From [Eubacterium] infirmum (GTDB taxonomy: Bacteria > Bacillota > Clostridia > Peptostreptococcales > Anaerovoracaceae), in NCBI GenBank assembly GCA_900450455.1, contig UGGN01000001.1, positions 1,473,029 through 1,537,028 of the forward strand: DNA of 64,000 nt, in the 5' to 3' direction. This document shows positions 1-9,203 of this stretch, one piece after another. Within the stretch, counting starts at the first letter, position 1. Each line of letters starts with the position of its first letter. The translations under genes were made by a program, and so were the position numbers. The notes beneath the pieces were generated by a model. The model saw nothing but the letters and a program-made list of their open reading frames with translations, was not told where the DNA came from and did not search any database.

Positions 1-1
1 C

Positions 2-2506
2 ACTCTTGGAGTATTTGCTTCAGCTGATACAGGTAAAACAACCTTATCTGAGAGCATCCTATTTAACTCAGGCGTTATAAGACGCATCGGTCATGTAGAT
101 GAAGGTGACAGCTTTCTGGATAGTGACAGCATGGAAAAAGAGCGGGGAATAAGCATTTTTTCTAAGGAGGCAAGATTCAGTGTAGATGATATGGATGTCG
201 TGCTGATTGATACTCCGGGTCATATTGATTTTGCTGCAGAAGCAGAAAGGACTCTAAATATACTTGATGCTGCTATTTTGATTATATCATCTGACGGCAT
301 AAACAAGCGCACAAGGCAGATTTGGAGTAAACTCGATAGATACAGCATACCAAGGCTTATCTTCGTTAATAAGTGCGATTTAGCATCTTTTGATAGGGAA
401 AGGATTGAAGCACAGCTTCACAGAATATCATCAGCGACATTTGATGTAACTAATTTGCAAAAGATAGACGATGATTTATGTGAAAAAATTGCCTTTAGCA
501 GTGATCTTGCGCTTGATATCTTTGAGCAAAGTTCGGGTTTTAGTAAATCGGATATAAAGATGTTAATAAATAGAGTTGCACTCTTTCCTTGTGTGTACGG
601 TTCTGCACTAAAGGGAGATGGTGTAAAAGAGCTGATTAAATCACTTTCATATTTTGATAAACAAAGGGAATACGATGATGCCTTCAGCTGCTTTGTATAT
701 AAAATTACAAGAGATAAGAGCGGAAGCAGACTTTCGCATGTAAAAATAACAGGTGGAAGTATTTCTTTGAAGCAAAGCATTAACGATGAGAAAATCAACG
801 ATATAAGACTATATAACGGTGACAGATTTACATCAAAGAAAGATGTATCAGCAGGTGAGATTTGCGTACTTACAGGTTTGGAAAAAACCATTTCCGGGCA
901 GCTTATAGACAGAGATAAAATAGCTGTCTTACCCAAAAACGATGCCTCTGTGGTTAGCCGCAAGATTAAATTACCAAGCGGAGCAGATTTTCACAGTGCA
1001 GCTATGGAGCTTAAAAAAATATATGAAGAACTGCCGGAAATACAACTGGAAATAGAAAGTAATAATGATATAAGGATTGCTGTAACAGGAGAGCTTCAGC
1101 TGCAGACACTATCTCGAATTATTGAGAGAAGGCTTGGCTATTGTGTTGAATTTGGCGAGGAATCTATAACATATCTGGAAACTATAGCAAAACAGGTAGA
1201 AGGGTATGGCCATTTTGAACCCCTAAAGCACTATGCCGAAGTTCATGTGAGGCTAGTCCCATTGCCACAGGGCACCGGAATAAAAATCAGTTCATCTTGC
1301 AGTGAGACTGAGTTTCCACCAGGCAAACAAAATAAAGTTCTAAATATTCTTCAGGAATATGACCATAGAGGGGTACTCACAGGCTCAAGATTGACAGATG
1401 TTGAAATCGTGCTTCTCCATGCGAAAGAACATGCGAGGCATACTGAAGGCGGAGATTTTTGGGAAGCTGCAAGACGTGCCGTAAGACAGGCACTTATGAA
1501 AGCAAGCTCGGTGCTTCTTGAACCCGTTTATAGCTTTGAAATATCCGTTTCTAGCGACGATTTCGGTAAGATTAATTCAGAGCTAACTAAACTTGGTGCA
1601 GTAATTGATTCACATTCAATAGATGGAGATGTTATTGTACTTAAGGGTAGTGCTCCTGTCATAAGTCTAAAGCCGCATATAGAAGAAATATCAGCATTTA
1701 GCATCGACGGTTCCGGCTTTGATATAAGTAGCAACGGCTATCTTCCATGTAGAAATAGCGATGCGGTTATAAGCGCATCAAAATATAATCCTGATGAAGA
1801 TACAGAGAATCCTTCCTCTTCAATATTTACTCAAAACGGAAGCGGCATGTCTGTGAGCTGGAGAGAATGTGAAGAATTCATGCACATAAAACCTTATGTT
1901 AAAAGGGTATCATCGAATTTTGATAGAAAATCAAATTATTCAAGGCAAAGTCTGGACGATATATTTAAACAAACCTATGGTAAAAATAATGTTAGTCATG
2001 TCAAGTATAAGAAACTGATTACACCGGAACAAGATGAACACAAATATCAATCAAAACAATTTAAAAACAGTAAGAAGACAAAGCATGTACTTCTCGTAGA
2101 TGCCTATAATCTCATTCATGCAAATACTTATCTAAAGGATCTCGCTAAGCTGGATTTAGGTGCGGCTAGAGAAAAAATGCTAGAGATTGTTGCTGAATAT
2201 TCATCGATGAAGGGTTTTGAGGCGATATTGGTATTTGATGCGTATAAAAATAAAGATAGGCTTGCAAACAAAGAAGATGCTTTGGGTGTATCATTTGTTT
2301 TTACAGCAAGTAATGAGACAGCGGACAGCTATATAGAAAGATATGTTTTTGAACATATTAAAAGTGAAAATATCACAGTTGTCACTTCTGACAGGCTTGA
2401 ACAGATGACGATTTTTCAAATGGGGGCAAACAGACAATCGGCAAGCGATTTCTTCGATGAATTTGATTTATTGAAGACCAAGCTGATGCCTCACTTATTG
2501 CACTGA
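2..2506 (+). CDS. TetM-like translation GTPase fused to a C-terminal NYN (YacP/Rae1-type) RNase domain, 5' partial
   Basis: The reading frame is open from base 2, so roughly ten N-terminal residues lie outside the window. Seen: a P-loop (ADTGKTT, codons 8-14), DTPGH (codons 70-74) and NKCD (codons 123-126). EF-G/TetM-like domains follow, then a charged linker, then from about codon 694 an NYN domain with candidate acidic residues in LLVDAYN, LVFDAYK and VVTSDR. TetM-family GTPases bind the ribosomal A site and displace tetracycline; YacP (Rae1) of Bacillus is an endoribonuclease acting on mRNA in the ribosome. The fusion suggests one ribosome-acting protein, either a rescue or quality-control factor or a drug-protection factor. 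It should not be called tetracycline resistance from sequence alone. It precedes the Asp23-nusB operon, which has its own promoter. Confidence 0.85.
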   Translation, partial: TLGVFASADTGKTTLSESILFNSGVIRRIGHVDEGDSFLDSDSMEKERGISIFSKEARFSVDDMDVVLIDTPGHIDFAAEAERTLNILDAAILIISSDGINKRTRQIWSKLDRYSIPRLIFVNKCDLASFDRERIEAQLHRISSATFDVTNLQKIDDDLCEKIAFSSDLALDIFEQSSGFSKSDIKMLINRVALFPCVYGSALKGDGVKELIKSLSYFDKQREYDDAFSCFVYKITRDKSGSRLSHVKITGGSISLKQSINDEKINDIRLYNGDRFTSKKDVSAGEICVLTGLEKTISGQLIDRDKIAVLPKNDASVVSRKIKLPSGADFHSAAMELKKIYEELPEIQLEIESNNDIRIAVTGELQLQTLSRIIERRLGYCVEFGEESITYLETIAKQVEGYGHFEPLKHYAEVHVRLVPLPQGTGIKISSSCSETEFPPGKQNKVLNILQEYDHRGVLTGSRLTDVEIVLLHAKEHARHTEGGDFWEAARRAVRQALMKASSVLLEPVYSFEISVSSDDFGKINSELTKLGAVIDSHSIDGDVIVLKGSAPVISLKPHIEEISAFSIDGSGFDISSNGYLPCRNSDAVISASKYNPDEDTENPSSSIFTQNGSGMSVSWRECEEFMHIKPYVKRVSSNFDRKSNYSRQSLDDIFKQTYGKNNVSHVKYKKLITPEQDEHKYQSKQFKNSKKTKHVLLVDAYNLIHANTYLKDLAKLDLGAAREKMLEIVAEYSSMKGFEAILVFDAYKNKDRLANKEDALGVSFVFTASNETADSYIERYVFEHIKSENITVVTSDRLEQMTIFQMGANRQSASDFFDEFDLLKTKLMPHLLH

Positions 2507-2526
2507 ATGAGTAAAAATGATATAAT
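2498..2526 (+). promoter_or_regulatory. Promoter for the Asp23-nusB operon
   Basis: A perfect TATAAT at 2521-2526 is preceded by TG at 2518-2519, an extended -10. A weak -35 (TTGCAC, 2498-2503) sits 17 bases upstream. The predicted start leaves a leader of about 20 bases before the GTG start at 2553. Confidence 0.5.
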
Positions 2527-2552
2527 TTCAGTGTCTATGGAGGTATTCTATA

Positions 2553-2915
2553 GTGAGTAACAAAAGCAAACATGGAGATGTTCATTTATCCAATGATTTC
2601 ATAGCTATTTGCATAGCTTCCTGCGTTAGAACAATCGAAGGCGTAGTCGATTTTGATGACAGTCTTCCTCAGAATTTAAGTATAAATATGCTTAGGCGTG
2701 AGGCAAAGGCAAGCAGGGGAGTTAAGCTATACAGAAAGAATGATTGTTTAGGAATAGACCTATATATCATCGTTTCCTACGGTGTGCAAATACCACAGCT
2801 CGCATGGCATATACAGAGAACTGTAAAGACATATGTTAAGGAGATTATTGGAATAAATGCTGAAGAGATAAATGTACATGTACAGGGTGTACGCATATTA
2901 GGAGAGAACTTATGA
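2553..2915 (+). CDS. Asp23/Gls24 family protein
   Basis: This 120-residue protein has the compact Asp23/Gls24 (DUF322) pattern: an N-terminal strand ending in a conserved small-residue stretch (CIASCVRTIEGVV) and a C-terminal amphipathic segment ending in VNVHVQGV-like sequence (here INVHVQGVRI). Family members sit at the membrane or respond to envelope stress; this lineage is typically encoded just before nusB. The start is GTG at 2553, chosen because GGAGG lies about ten bases upstream. The stop overlaps the nusB ATG by four bases, so the two are translationally coupled. The exact biochemical role is unknown. Confidence 0.85.
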   Translation: MSNKSKHGDVHLSNDFIAICIASCVRTIEGVVDFDDSLPQNLSINMLRREAKASRGVKLYRKNDCLGIDLYIIVSYGVQIPQLAWHIQRTVKTYVKEIIGINAEEINVHVQGVRILGENL

Positions 2916-3313
2916 CGAGACAGAATGCGCGTGAGATGATGATGCAAATCCTTTATCAACTCGATGTAAACAATGAATTTGATGTTGATAAACAGGAGAA
3001 GTATTTAGAAAATCTCGATATGGGGAAGCAAGAGGAGTATTGCAGAAATATACTCTCGCTTGTCTGCAACAAGAAGAAAGAAATTGATGAAAAGATCTCT
3101 TCTAACTGTCGCAACTGGACTGTAAACAGAATGCCAAAGACAGATATTGCTGTTTTGAGACTTGCTGTATGTGAAATCCTATTTTTAGATGATATGCCAA
3201 ATTCAGTTTCAATCAATGAAGCTGTTGAACTTGCAAAGAAGTATGGTGAGGAAGCATCCTTTTCATATATAAACGGAATTCTAGGTGCAATCTCTAGATC
3301 AGAGGATGACTAA
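2912..3313 (+). CDS. nusB: Transcription antitermination factor NusB
   Basis: The protein is 133 residues, normal for NusB. It shows the N-terminal REMMMQILYQLD signature and the C-terminal LRLAVCEILF and NEAVELAKKYG helices of the all-helical NusB fold. NusB binds boxA RNA with S10 (NusE) and supports antitermination of rRNA operons. ATG overlaps the stop of the Asp23-family gene, and the Kae1-like gene starts five bases after its stop, which indicates one operon. Confidence 0.95.
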   Translation: MTRQNAREMMMQILYQLDVNNEFDVDKQEKYLENLDMGKQEEYCRNILSLVCNKKKEIDEKISSNCRNWTVNRMPKTDIAVLRLAVCEILFLDDMPNSVSINEAVELAKKYGEEASFSYINGILGAISRSEDD

Positions 3314-3318
3314 AATAG

Positions 3319-4278
3319 ATGAAGTATTCACTTGGAATAGATACAAGCAATTATAAGACTTCGGTAGCGCTGACAGATATAAATGGTGGTATCGTTTATG
3401 ATAAGAGAATTCTACTAAATGTGGATAAGGGAAAGCGCGGACTAAGACAACAGGAAGCGCTTTTTCAGCATATCAACAATTTACCGATTTTATTTGATGA
3501 TATGTTTAATAACTTTGATACAAAAGATATATCTTGCGTTTCGGTTTCTGATAAGCCAAGATCTGTATCAGGATCATACATGCCGGCTTTCTTAGCCGGT
3601 GTATCACAGGCAAAAGTGCTTGCCTGCAGTCTAAAATGTCCATTATACAGATTTTCACATCAGGATGGACATGTACGTGCAGCATCTAGATTTACAGAGC
3701 TATGCGAGGCAAAACGCTTTATAAGCTTACATTTCTCCGGAGGTACCACCGAGGTTCTTCTATATGATAATGGGAAACTTACTATAATAGGTGGAACAAA
3801 GGATATTTCATTCGGGCAACTGCTCGATCGTATAGGAACAAAGCTTGGTCTTGACTTCCCGTGTGGAGAAGAACTTGATACTCTAGCTTATAGATATTTG
3901 ACGAAAAATGTCAAAGCAAAAATACTTGTTTTTCCGAAGATAAAAACAAACTCCGGATATATTAATTTATCAGGCATTGAATCTGCTGTCTTTAGATTTA
4001 TCGATGGTAAAATATTAGAAACAGACGAGAAGAATCAACTTATTTTAGGTATCTTTTCAAGTATAAGCACTGCAATATTAGATATGCTTGATGAGGTATA
4101 TAAAAAATATGCCATAAATGATTTCTTGTTTGCAGGAGGAGTCTCTTCAAGCAAGACTTTGAGAAAAATGATTGGTGAAGCAGGTACAAATTTTAATTTT
4201 GTCTTTTGTGAACCTGAGCTTTCATCGGACAATGCAATAGGTATTTCCTTGCTTGGAGGTGAGAAAATATGGCGATAA
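3319..4278 (+). CDS. Kae1/TsaD-like ASKHA domain protein (paralogue)
   Basis: At 319 residues this is a Kae1/TsaD-like protein with an N-terminal GIDTSNYKTSVAL nucleotide-binding strand, an HQDGH metal-site-like motif near residue 115 and a C-terminal FAGGVSSSK phosphate loop. True TsaD makes the t6A tRNA modification and is usually about 335-340 residues with HMEGH at the metal site. In clostridia a second, more divergent copy commonly sits between nusB and xseA, and this gene matches that position. I therefore do not name it tsaD. Its last bases overlap the xseA start. Confidence 0.75.
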   Translation: MKYSLGIDTSNYKTSVALTDINGGIVYDKRILLNVDKGKRGLRQQEALFQHINNLPILFDDMFNNFDTKDISCVSVSDKPRSVSGSYMPAFLAGVSQAKVLACSLKCPLYRFSHQDGHVRAASRFTELCEAKRFISLHFSGGTTEVLLYDNGKLTIIGGTKDISFGQLLDRIGTKLGLDFPCGEELDTLAYRYLTKNVKAKILVFPKIKTNSGYINLSGIESAVFRFIDGKILETDEKNQLILGIFSSISTAILDMLDEVYKKYAINDFLFAGGVSSSKTLRKMIGEAGTNFNFVFCEPELSSDNAIGISLLGGEKIWR

Positions 4279-5426
4279 AACCGGTTTCAGTTTCCATGCT
4301 GAACGAATATATAGGCAAGCTTATTTCTACAGATCCTCTTCTTTGCAATGTTGTGGTAAAGGGGGAGATAACTTCAATTAAATATCATGGAACCGGACAT
4401 GTTTACTTCAGTATTTCCGACAATAAGAGTAAAATAAATTGTTTTTTGGCTAAACAAAGAGCTATGAATCTTACCGAAATGCTAAGCGATGGCGATGAAG
4501 TCATACTCACAGGTTCGGTTAGTGTCTATCAAAAAGGTGGATATTATTCACTAAATGTAACTGGTATAGAGATAGAAGGCGAGGGAGCTCTAGCCGCCGA
4601 ATTTGCAAAGATAAAAGCAAGACTGGAAAAGGAAGGTCTATTTGATTCTAAACACAAAAAAAGGCTTCCCGAATTTCCTAAGCATATAGGAGTGGTAACA
4701 TCTGAAACAGGTGCTGCAGTAAAGGACATCCTAGCTATAATTCAAGCTAGGACAAAGCTTACAAATGTTAGCATATTCCCGGTTTCTGTACAGGGTGATA
4801 GAGCTTCTTCTGAGATAAGTCATATGATTGATTTCCTTTCCGATACCAGAAGTGAGGATATAGATCTTTTGATTGTCGGAAGGGGCGGTGGATCTCCTGA
4901 GGATCTTATGGTCTTCAATAGCGAGGAACTTGCAAGAAGCATATATGCTTGCAATATACCTGTAATATCTGCAGTAGGTCACGAAATTGACTTTACAATA
5001 GCTGATTTTGTTGCCGATGTAAGGGCAGAAACTCCTACAGCCGCTGCTGAACTCGCAGTGCCGGATATGAAGCTTTTATATGAGAAAATTAATAAGCTGC
5101 ACGAGGATATCTCACTCAATTTAAGCAACAGACTCATGTATGATGATATTCGGATTAAGAACATTTATGACAGCATTTCTCATATTTTGACTAATAAAAT
5201 TCAAAGCTACGAAAATACACTGAACCGGCTCGCTCTTTTGCTAAGTGAAAATAATCCTAGAGCGATATTAGAGCGAGGATATAGCATACTTTCAGATGAA
5301 AAAGGCATGCCGATTGCCAACGTGAGCAAGCTTAAAATTGAAGCAAGCTACAAATTAAATCTTTCTGATGGAAGTGCAGATTGTAAGATTTATAACATAT
5401 CGGAGGACGTAAATTATGGCAGATAA
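4269..5426 (+). CDS. xseA: Exodeoxyribonuclease VII large subunit
   Basis: This 385-residue protein has the N-terminal OB fold (VVVKGEITSIKYHGTGHVYFSI) followed by the catalytic block with GVVTSETGAAVKDI and the RGGGSPEDLMVFNSE and VGHEIDFTIADFVAD motifs typical of XseA. Exo VII degrades single-stranded DNA to oligonucleotides in complex with XseB. It is slightly shorter than the E. coli protein but normal for Firmicutes. The start overlaps the upstream gene by ten bases and the stop overlaps xseB, so the subunits are coupled. Confidence 0.95.
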   Translation: MAIKPVSVSMLNEYIGKLISTDPLLCNVVVKGEITSIKYHGTGHVYFSISDNKSKINCFLAKQRAMNLTEMLSDGDEVILTGSVSVYQKGGYYSLNVTGIEIEGEGALAAEFAKIKARLEKEGLFDSKHKKRLPEFPKHIGVVTSETGAAVKDILAIIQARTKLTNVSIFPVSVQGDRASSEISHMIDFLSDTRSEDIDLLIVGRGGGSPEDLMVFNSEELARSIYACNIPVISAVGHEIDFTIADFVADVRAETPTAAAELAVPDMKLLYEKINKLHEDISLNLSNRLMYDDIRIKNIYDSISHILTNKIQSYENTLNRLALLLSENNPRAILERGYSILSDEKGMPIANVSKLKIEASYKLNLSDGSADCKIYNISEDVNYGR

Positions 5427-5613
5427 TAAGCAAGATATCAGTTTTGAGGAGGCTCTTGCAAAACTGAATGACATTGCAACAAAGCTTAAAGCTAAGGACA
5501 TTTCACTTGAAGAAACAATAAAATACTTCGAAGAAGGAAACAAGTGTTATAAGCTTTGTAAGGATATTTTGGATAGTGCAAAGCAGAAAATAGAAGTTTA
5601 CCAAGGAGAGTAG
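5416..5613 (+). CDS. xseB: Exodeoxyribonuclease VII small subunit
   Basis: The 65-residue protein carries the XseB signature: FEEALAKLNDIATKL, then LEETIKYFEEG, then a helix of lysine-rich coil character ending KQKIEVY. The small subunit binds the long C-terminal helices of XseA. ATG has GGAGG about seven bases upstream, within the end of xseA. ispA begins two bases after the stop. Confidence 0.93.
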   Translation: MADNKQDISFEEALAKLNDIATKLKAKDISLEETIKYFEEGNKCYKLCKDILDSAKQKIEVYQGE

Positions 5614-5615
5614 TA

Positions 5616-6509
5616 ATGAGAGAAGACTATAACGAATATAAGTCGCTGGTTAACGATTATCTGCTCGACTATCTGCCTCGCGTTGATGCTATTAGCAATA
5701 CTCTATATGAGTCCATGGTATATTCGCTTACTGCAGGTGGAAAACGATTAAGACCGGTTTTGCTACTGGCTGCATGTGAATTTGCGGGTGGAAACTCCGT
5801 AGAAGCTCTTCCTTTTGCGTGTGCTATGGAATATATACATACCTACTCTTTGATTCATGATGACCTTCCCGCTATGGATGACGATGATTTAAGAAGGGGG
5901 AGACCGACAAATCATAAGGTATTCGGCGACGGAATGGCAACACTTGCGGGTGATGGACTGTTAAATACAGCATTTGAGGTTATGAACAAGAATCTCCTTA
6001 TGTATTTTGACAAGCCGGATGAACTCAAAAAGCGTATAAATGCTATGTATTGCATTGCAAAGGCTGCCGGAGTAGGTGGAATGATTGCAGGGCAGGCATC
6101 AGATATAGAAAACGAAAATACGGATTGCACTAATGAACTTCTTGAATATATTCATATAAATAAGACCGGTGCTCTTATCACAGCCGCAGTCAGAGCAGGA
6201 CTTTACCTAGGTAATGCAGATGACGAAATGGTAAAGAACATGACAAAATACGCAGAGTGCATGGGCCTGGCATTTCAGATTGCCGATGATATCTTGGACG
6301 TAAAGGGTAATCCGGAAAAGCTTGGAAAAAATACCGGTGCGGATGCAGCTAAGTCTAAGACAACATATATTTCAGTAAACGGTCTTGAAAATTCAGTTAA
6401 TCGTTTGGAGGAGCTTACAGACGAAGCTGTGGAAGCTATTGCACCGTACTACGATAATGCGGAGTTTTTCCGTAATCTTGTCAGAAAGCTTGCATCTAGA
6501 AACGATTGA
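5616..6509 (+). CDS. ispA: Polyprenyl (farnesyl/geranyl) diphosphate synthase
   Basis: A trans-type prenyltransferase of 297 residues. The first aspartate-rich motif is DDLPAMDDDDLRRGRPT (about residues 84-100) and the second is FQIADDILD (about 218-226). GGKRLRP lies near residue 42. It condenses IPP with allylic diphosphates to give farnesyl diphosphate for undecaprenyl and quinone lipids. Placement directly before dxs is the usual clostridial arrangement. The chain-length product is inferred from family, not proven here. Confidence 0.93.
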   Translation: MREDYNEYKSLVNDYLLDYLPRVDAISNTLYESMVYSLTAGGKRLRPVLLLAACEFAGGNSVEALPFACAMEYIHTYSLIHDDLPAMDDDDLRRGRPTNHKVFGDGMATLAGDGLLNTAFEVMNKNLLMYFDKPDELKKRINAMYCIAKAAGVGGMIAGQASDIENENTDCTNELLEYIHINKTGALITAAVRAGLYLGNADDEMVKNMTKYAECMGLAFQIADDILDVKGNPEKLGKNTGADAAKSKTTYISVNGLENSVNRLEELTDEAVEAIAPYYDNAEFFRNLVRKLASRND

Positions 6510-6521
6510 TAGAGGGATAAA

Positions 6522-8366
6522 ATGTCTAATCATATTGATGAATATAAACTACCGGAGGATATAAAATCTATGGACCAAAATTCCCTCGAGCTTTTAAGCA
6601 CGGGAATAAGGGCATTTTTGATAGACACTATATCAAAGACAGGTGGACACCTCGCCTCAAATCTAGGTGTGGTTGAAATCAGCGTTGGATTACACAAGGT
6701 CTTTGACTTTCCAAAGGATAAACTCATATGGGATGTCGGACATCAGTCATACATTCACAAAATTTTGACAGGAAGAGCTGATAAGTTTGATACTCTTAGA
6801 CAAAATGGCGGAATATCAGGCTTTCCTAAGCGTGTCGAAAGTAAATACGATGTCTATGATACAGGACATTCAAGCACGTCTATTTCAGCTGCAATGGGGC
6901 TTGCTGTAGCTAGAGATCTTAATAAGAGCGATGAGGAGGTTATCGCAGTAATCGGAGACGGTGCGATGACAGGCGGACCTTCATTTGAGGCACTTAATAA
7001 CCTTGGAAGCTTAGGCTCCAAACTTATAATAGTCCTAAATGATAATGGAATGTCAATATCAGAGATAAACGGTGGCCTTTCCGAGCATTTGAGCAAACTA
7101 AGAACCTCTTCAGAATACCAGAATACAAAGAACAGCATTAAGAAAGCTATAACTAAAATTCCGGATCTTGGTAAGCCTTTAAGCAAAGGATTATCCAGAT
7201 TCAAAAGAGCTGTAAAATATGCTATATTCTCAGGTGGTGTTATATTTGAAGAGCTTGGTATTACATATCTGGGACCTTTCGACGGTAACAATATGGCAGA
7301 TGTTCTAAAAGGCCTAAATCAAGCAAAGAACGCTCCGGGACCTGTTTTAGTACATTTCATAACAAAAAAGGGTAAAGGATATAAGCAAGCGGAAAAAAAT
7401 CCTGATAAATTCCATGGAATAGGAGCTTTTGACAAGGAAACCGGAGTTGCTCTGTCAAAGTCACAGATCAGTTACTCAGAGGTATTCGGCAAGAAAATGT
7501 TTGAGCTTGCCAATAAAAAAGAAAACCTCGTTGCACTTACCGCAGCAATGTGCACAGCAACCGGACTTGATCGTATGAAAGAAAAGTTTCCTGAGCGAGT
7601 ATTTGATGTAGGTATAGCGGAAGCTCATGCCAATATCTTCGCTGCAGGCCTAGCTCTTGGGGGAATGCATCCTGTAGTTGCAATTTACTCATCATTTTTA
7701 CAGAGAGCCTATGATGAAATAATAGAGGATGTCTGTTTGCAGAATATCCCGGTAACCATTGCCATAGATAGAGCAGGTATAGTCGGAGCAGATGGTGAGA
7801 CACATCATGGTATCTTTGATTTATCATATCTGTTGCCGCTACCAAATATGACAGTACTTGCACCATGCGATGCAGGAGAGCTTGAGAAAATGCTGGAATT
7901 TGCAGTATCAAAGGACGCTCCCGTTGCCATAAGATATCCAAGAGGAAACGCTGATATGACAAAGCATTTCGATGACAACGGAGAAATTAAAAACAATGTG
8001 GTTTCAGAAGGTAAGGATGTAAATATCATAGCTGTTGGAACTATGTTAAATACGGCTATTAAAGTTGCGGGAATTCTTAAAGAGCAGGGGATAAAGGCTA
8101 AAGTATGCAGTGCCTCTGTGTTAAAGCCATTTGATGACAGCATCATCTCAGCAGACGATAAGCTTGTTGTCACACTGGAGGACAATTTGATTCGCGGAGG
8201 TTTTGGCGAATATATTTCAGCTAGTTACCCAAATAAGGTTATTAATTTAGGATGGCCTGACAAGTTTATCGAGCACGGTGACTGTGAATATCTATATAAG
8301 AAATATGGACTGGATGCCGAGGCGATAGCAGAAAGGATAAGGCGAGAACTTGAAGGAAAGGCTTGA
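6522..8366 (+). CDS. dxs: 1-deoxy-D-xylulose-5-phosphate synthase
   Basis: The 614-residue thiamine-diphosphate enzyme makes DXP from pyruvate and glyceraldehyde-3-phosphate, the entry to the MEP isoprenoid pathway. Seen: DVGHQSYIHKILTGR, the ThDP motif region GDGAMTGGPSFEALN, HFITKKGKGY, and the transketolase-type pyrimidine domain with RVFDVGIAEAHA and DRAGIVGADGETHHG. Shine-Dalgarno AGAGGG precedes the ATG. The stop overlaps the TTG start of tlyA. Confidence 0.96.
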   Translation: MSNHIDEYKLPEDIKSMDQNSLELLSTGIRAFLIDTISKTGGHLASNLGVVEISVGLHKVFDFPKDKLIWDVGHQSYIHKILTGRADKFDTLRQNGGISGFPKRVESKYDVYDTGHSSTSISAAMGLAVARDLNKSDEEVIAVIGDGAMTGGPSFEALNNLGSLGSKLIIVLNDNGMSISEINGGLSEHLSKLRTSSEYQNTKNSIKKAITKIPDLGKPLSKGLSRFKRAVKYAIFSGGVIFEELGITYLGPFDGNNMADVLKGLNQAKNAPGPVLVHFITKKGKGYKQAEKNPDKFHGIGAFDKETGVALSKSQISYSEVFGKKMFELANKKENLVALTAAMCTATGLDRMKEKFPERVFDVGIAEAHANIFAAGLALGGMHPVVAIYSSFLQRAYDEIIEDVCLQNIPVTIAIDRAGIVGADGETHHGIFDLSYLLPLPNMTVLAPCDAGELEKMLEFAVSKDAPVAIRYPRGNADMTKHFDDNGEIKNNVVSEGKDVNIIAVGTMLNTAIKVAGILKEQGIKAKVCSASVLKPFDDSIISADDKLVVTLEDNLIRGGFGEYISASYPNKVINLGWPDKFIEHGDCEYLYKKYGLDAEAIAERIRRELEGKA

Positions 8367-9162
8367 TGTACTTCTTGTAAAGAAGGGATTCTATCCGTCA
8401 AGAGAAAAGGCAAAGAGCGCCATAATGGCAGGACTTGTATTCGTTGACGGTCAAATCAGCGACAAAGCCGGCATGTCCATTAACATCGATTGCGATATCA
8501 CAGTTAAGCAGGATATTTGCCCATATGTAAGCCGAGGCGGTCTTAAGCTCGAAAAGGCTATAGATTTATTTTGCATAGATTTAAAAGACAAGGTGTGCAT
8601 GGATGTAGGCGCATCAACCGGTGGATTTACCGACTGTATGCTCATGAACGGAGCTGCAAAAGTATATGCTGTCGATGTAGGATACGGACAGCTTGCCTGG
8701 AAGCTCAGAAGTGATAGCAGAGTTATAAATATTGAGAAGTGCAATTTTAGGTATTTTGATCAATCTCAAGTCGATGAAGAAATTGATTTTATGAGCATGG
8801 ATGTATCGTTTATTTCGCTTAAACTCATCTTTCCGATGGCTACAAAGCTCCTCAAGGACGGCGGTTCCATTCTATGTTTGGTTAAGCCGCAATTTGAAGC
8901 CGGAAGACAGCAGGTTGGAAAAAAAGGTATCGTGAGAGATATCAATGTTCACGTGGAAGTCATAGAAAAAGTAATTTCTTATGCACGAGAAAACGAACTA
9001 ATTGCCAAAAACTTAACATTTTCACCAATTACAGGTGCAAAAGGCAATATAGAGTATCTTTTATATCTTAACAAACAGAAAAATATAGGTTATAATATGT
9101 CATATAAGGACAGTTTTGATGTCGCTGAAGTAGTCCAAACCTCTCATGCAGAGTTGGTATAA
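8350..9162 (+). CDS. tlyA: TlyA family rRNA (cytidine-2'-O)-methyltransferase
   Basis: An N-terminal S4 RNA-binding domain (RLDVLLVKKGFYPSREKAK) is followed by an FtsJ-like methyltransferase with the SAM motif MDVGASTGGFTDCML, FMSMDVSFISL and LVKPQFEAGR. TlyA enzymes methylate ribosomal RNA; some members were also described as hemolysins. The start is TTG at 8350, supported by an AAAGGA sequence upstream and overlap with the end of dxs. The usual argR and recN neighbours do not follow. Confidence 0.9.
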   Translation: MKERLDVLLVKKGFYPSREKAKSAIMAGLVFVDGQISDKAGMSINIDCDITVKQDICPYVSRGGLKLEKAIDLFCIDLKDKVCMDVGASTGGFTDCMLMNGAAKVYAVDVGYGQLAWKLRSDSRVINIEKCNFRYFDQSQVDEEIDFMSMDVSFISLKLIFPMATKLLKDGGSILCLVKPQFEAGRQQVGKKGIVRDINVHVEVIEKVISYARENELIAKNLTFSPITGAKGNIEYLLYLNKQKNIGYNMSYKDSFDVAEVVQTSHAELV

Positions 9163-9203
9163 ATTATCTTATAATCTTATATTATAAAAAGGAGCTGTGA
9201 GTT

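Noticed and set aside
2..2506. Naming the first gene tet(M) or a resistance gene
   Set aside because: Sequence shows a divergent family member with an extra nuclease domain in a housekeeping context; resistance cannot be inferred.
3319..4278. Calling the gene tsaD
   Set aside because: Shorter, divergent metal motif and the known position of a clostridial paralogue; a true tsaD is expected elsewhere.
7537..7962. Long antisense frame within dxs
   Set aside because: It mirrors dxs codons, has no ribosome site and no recognisable domain; a shadow of the real gene.
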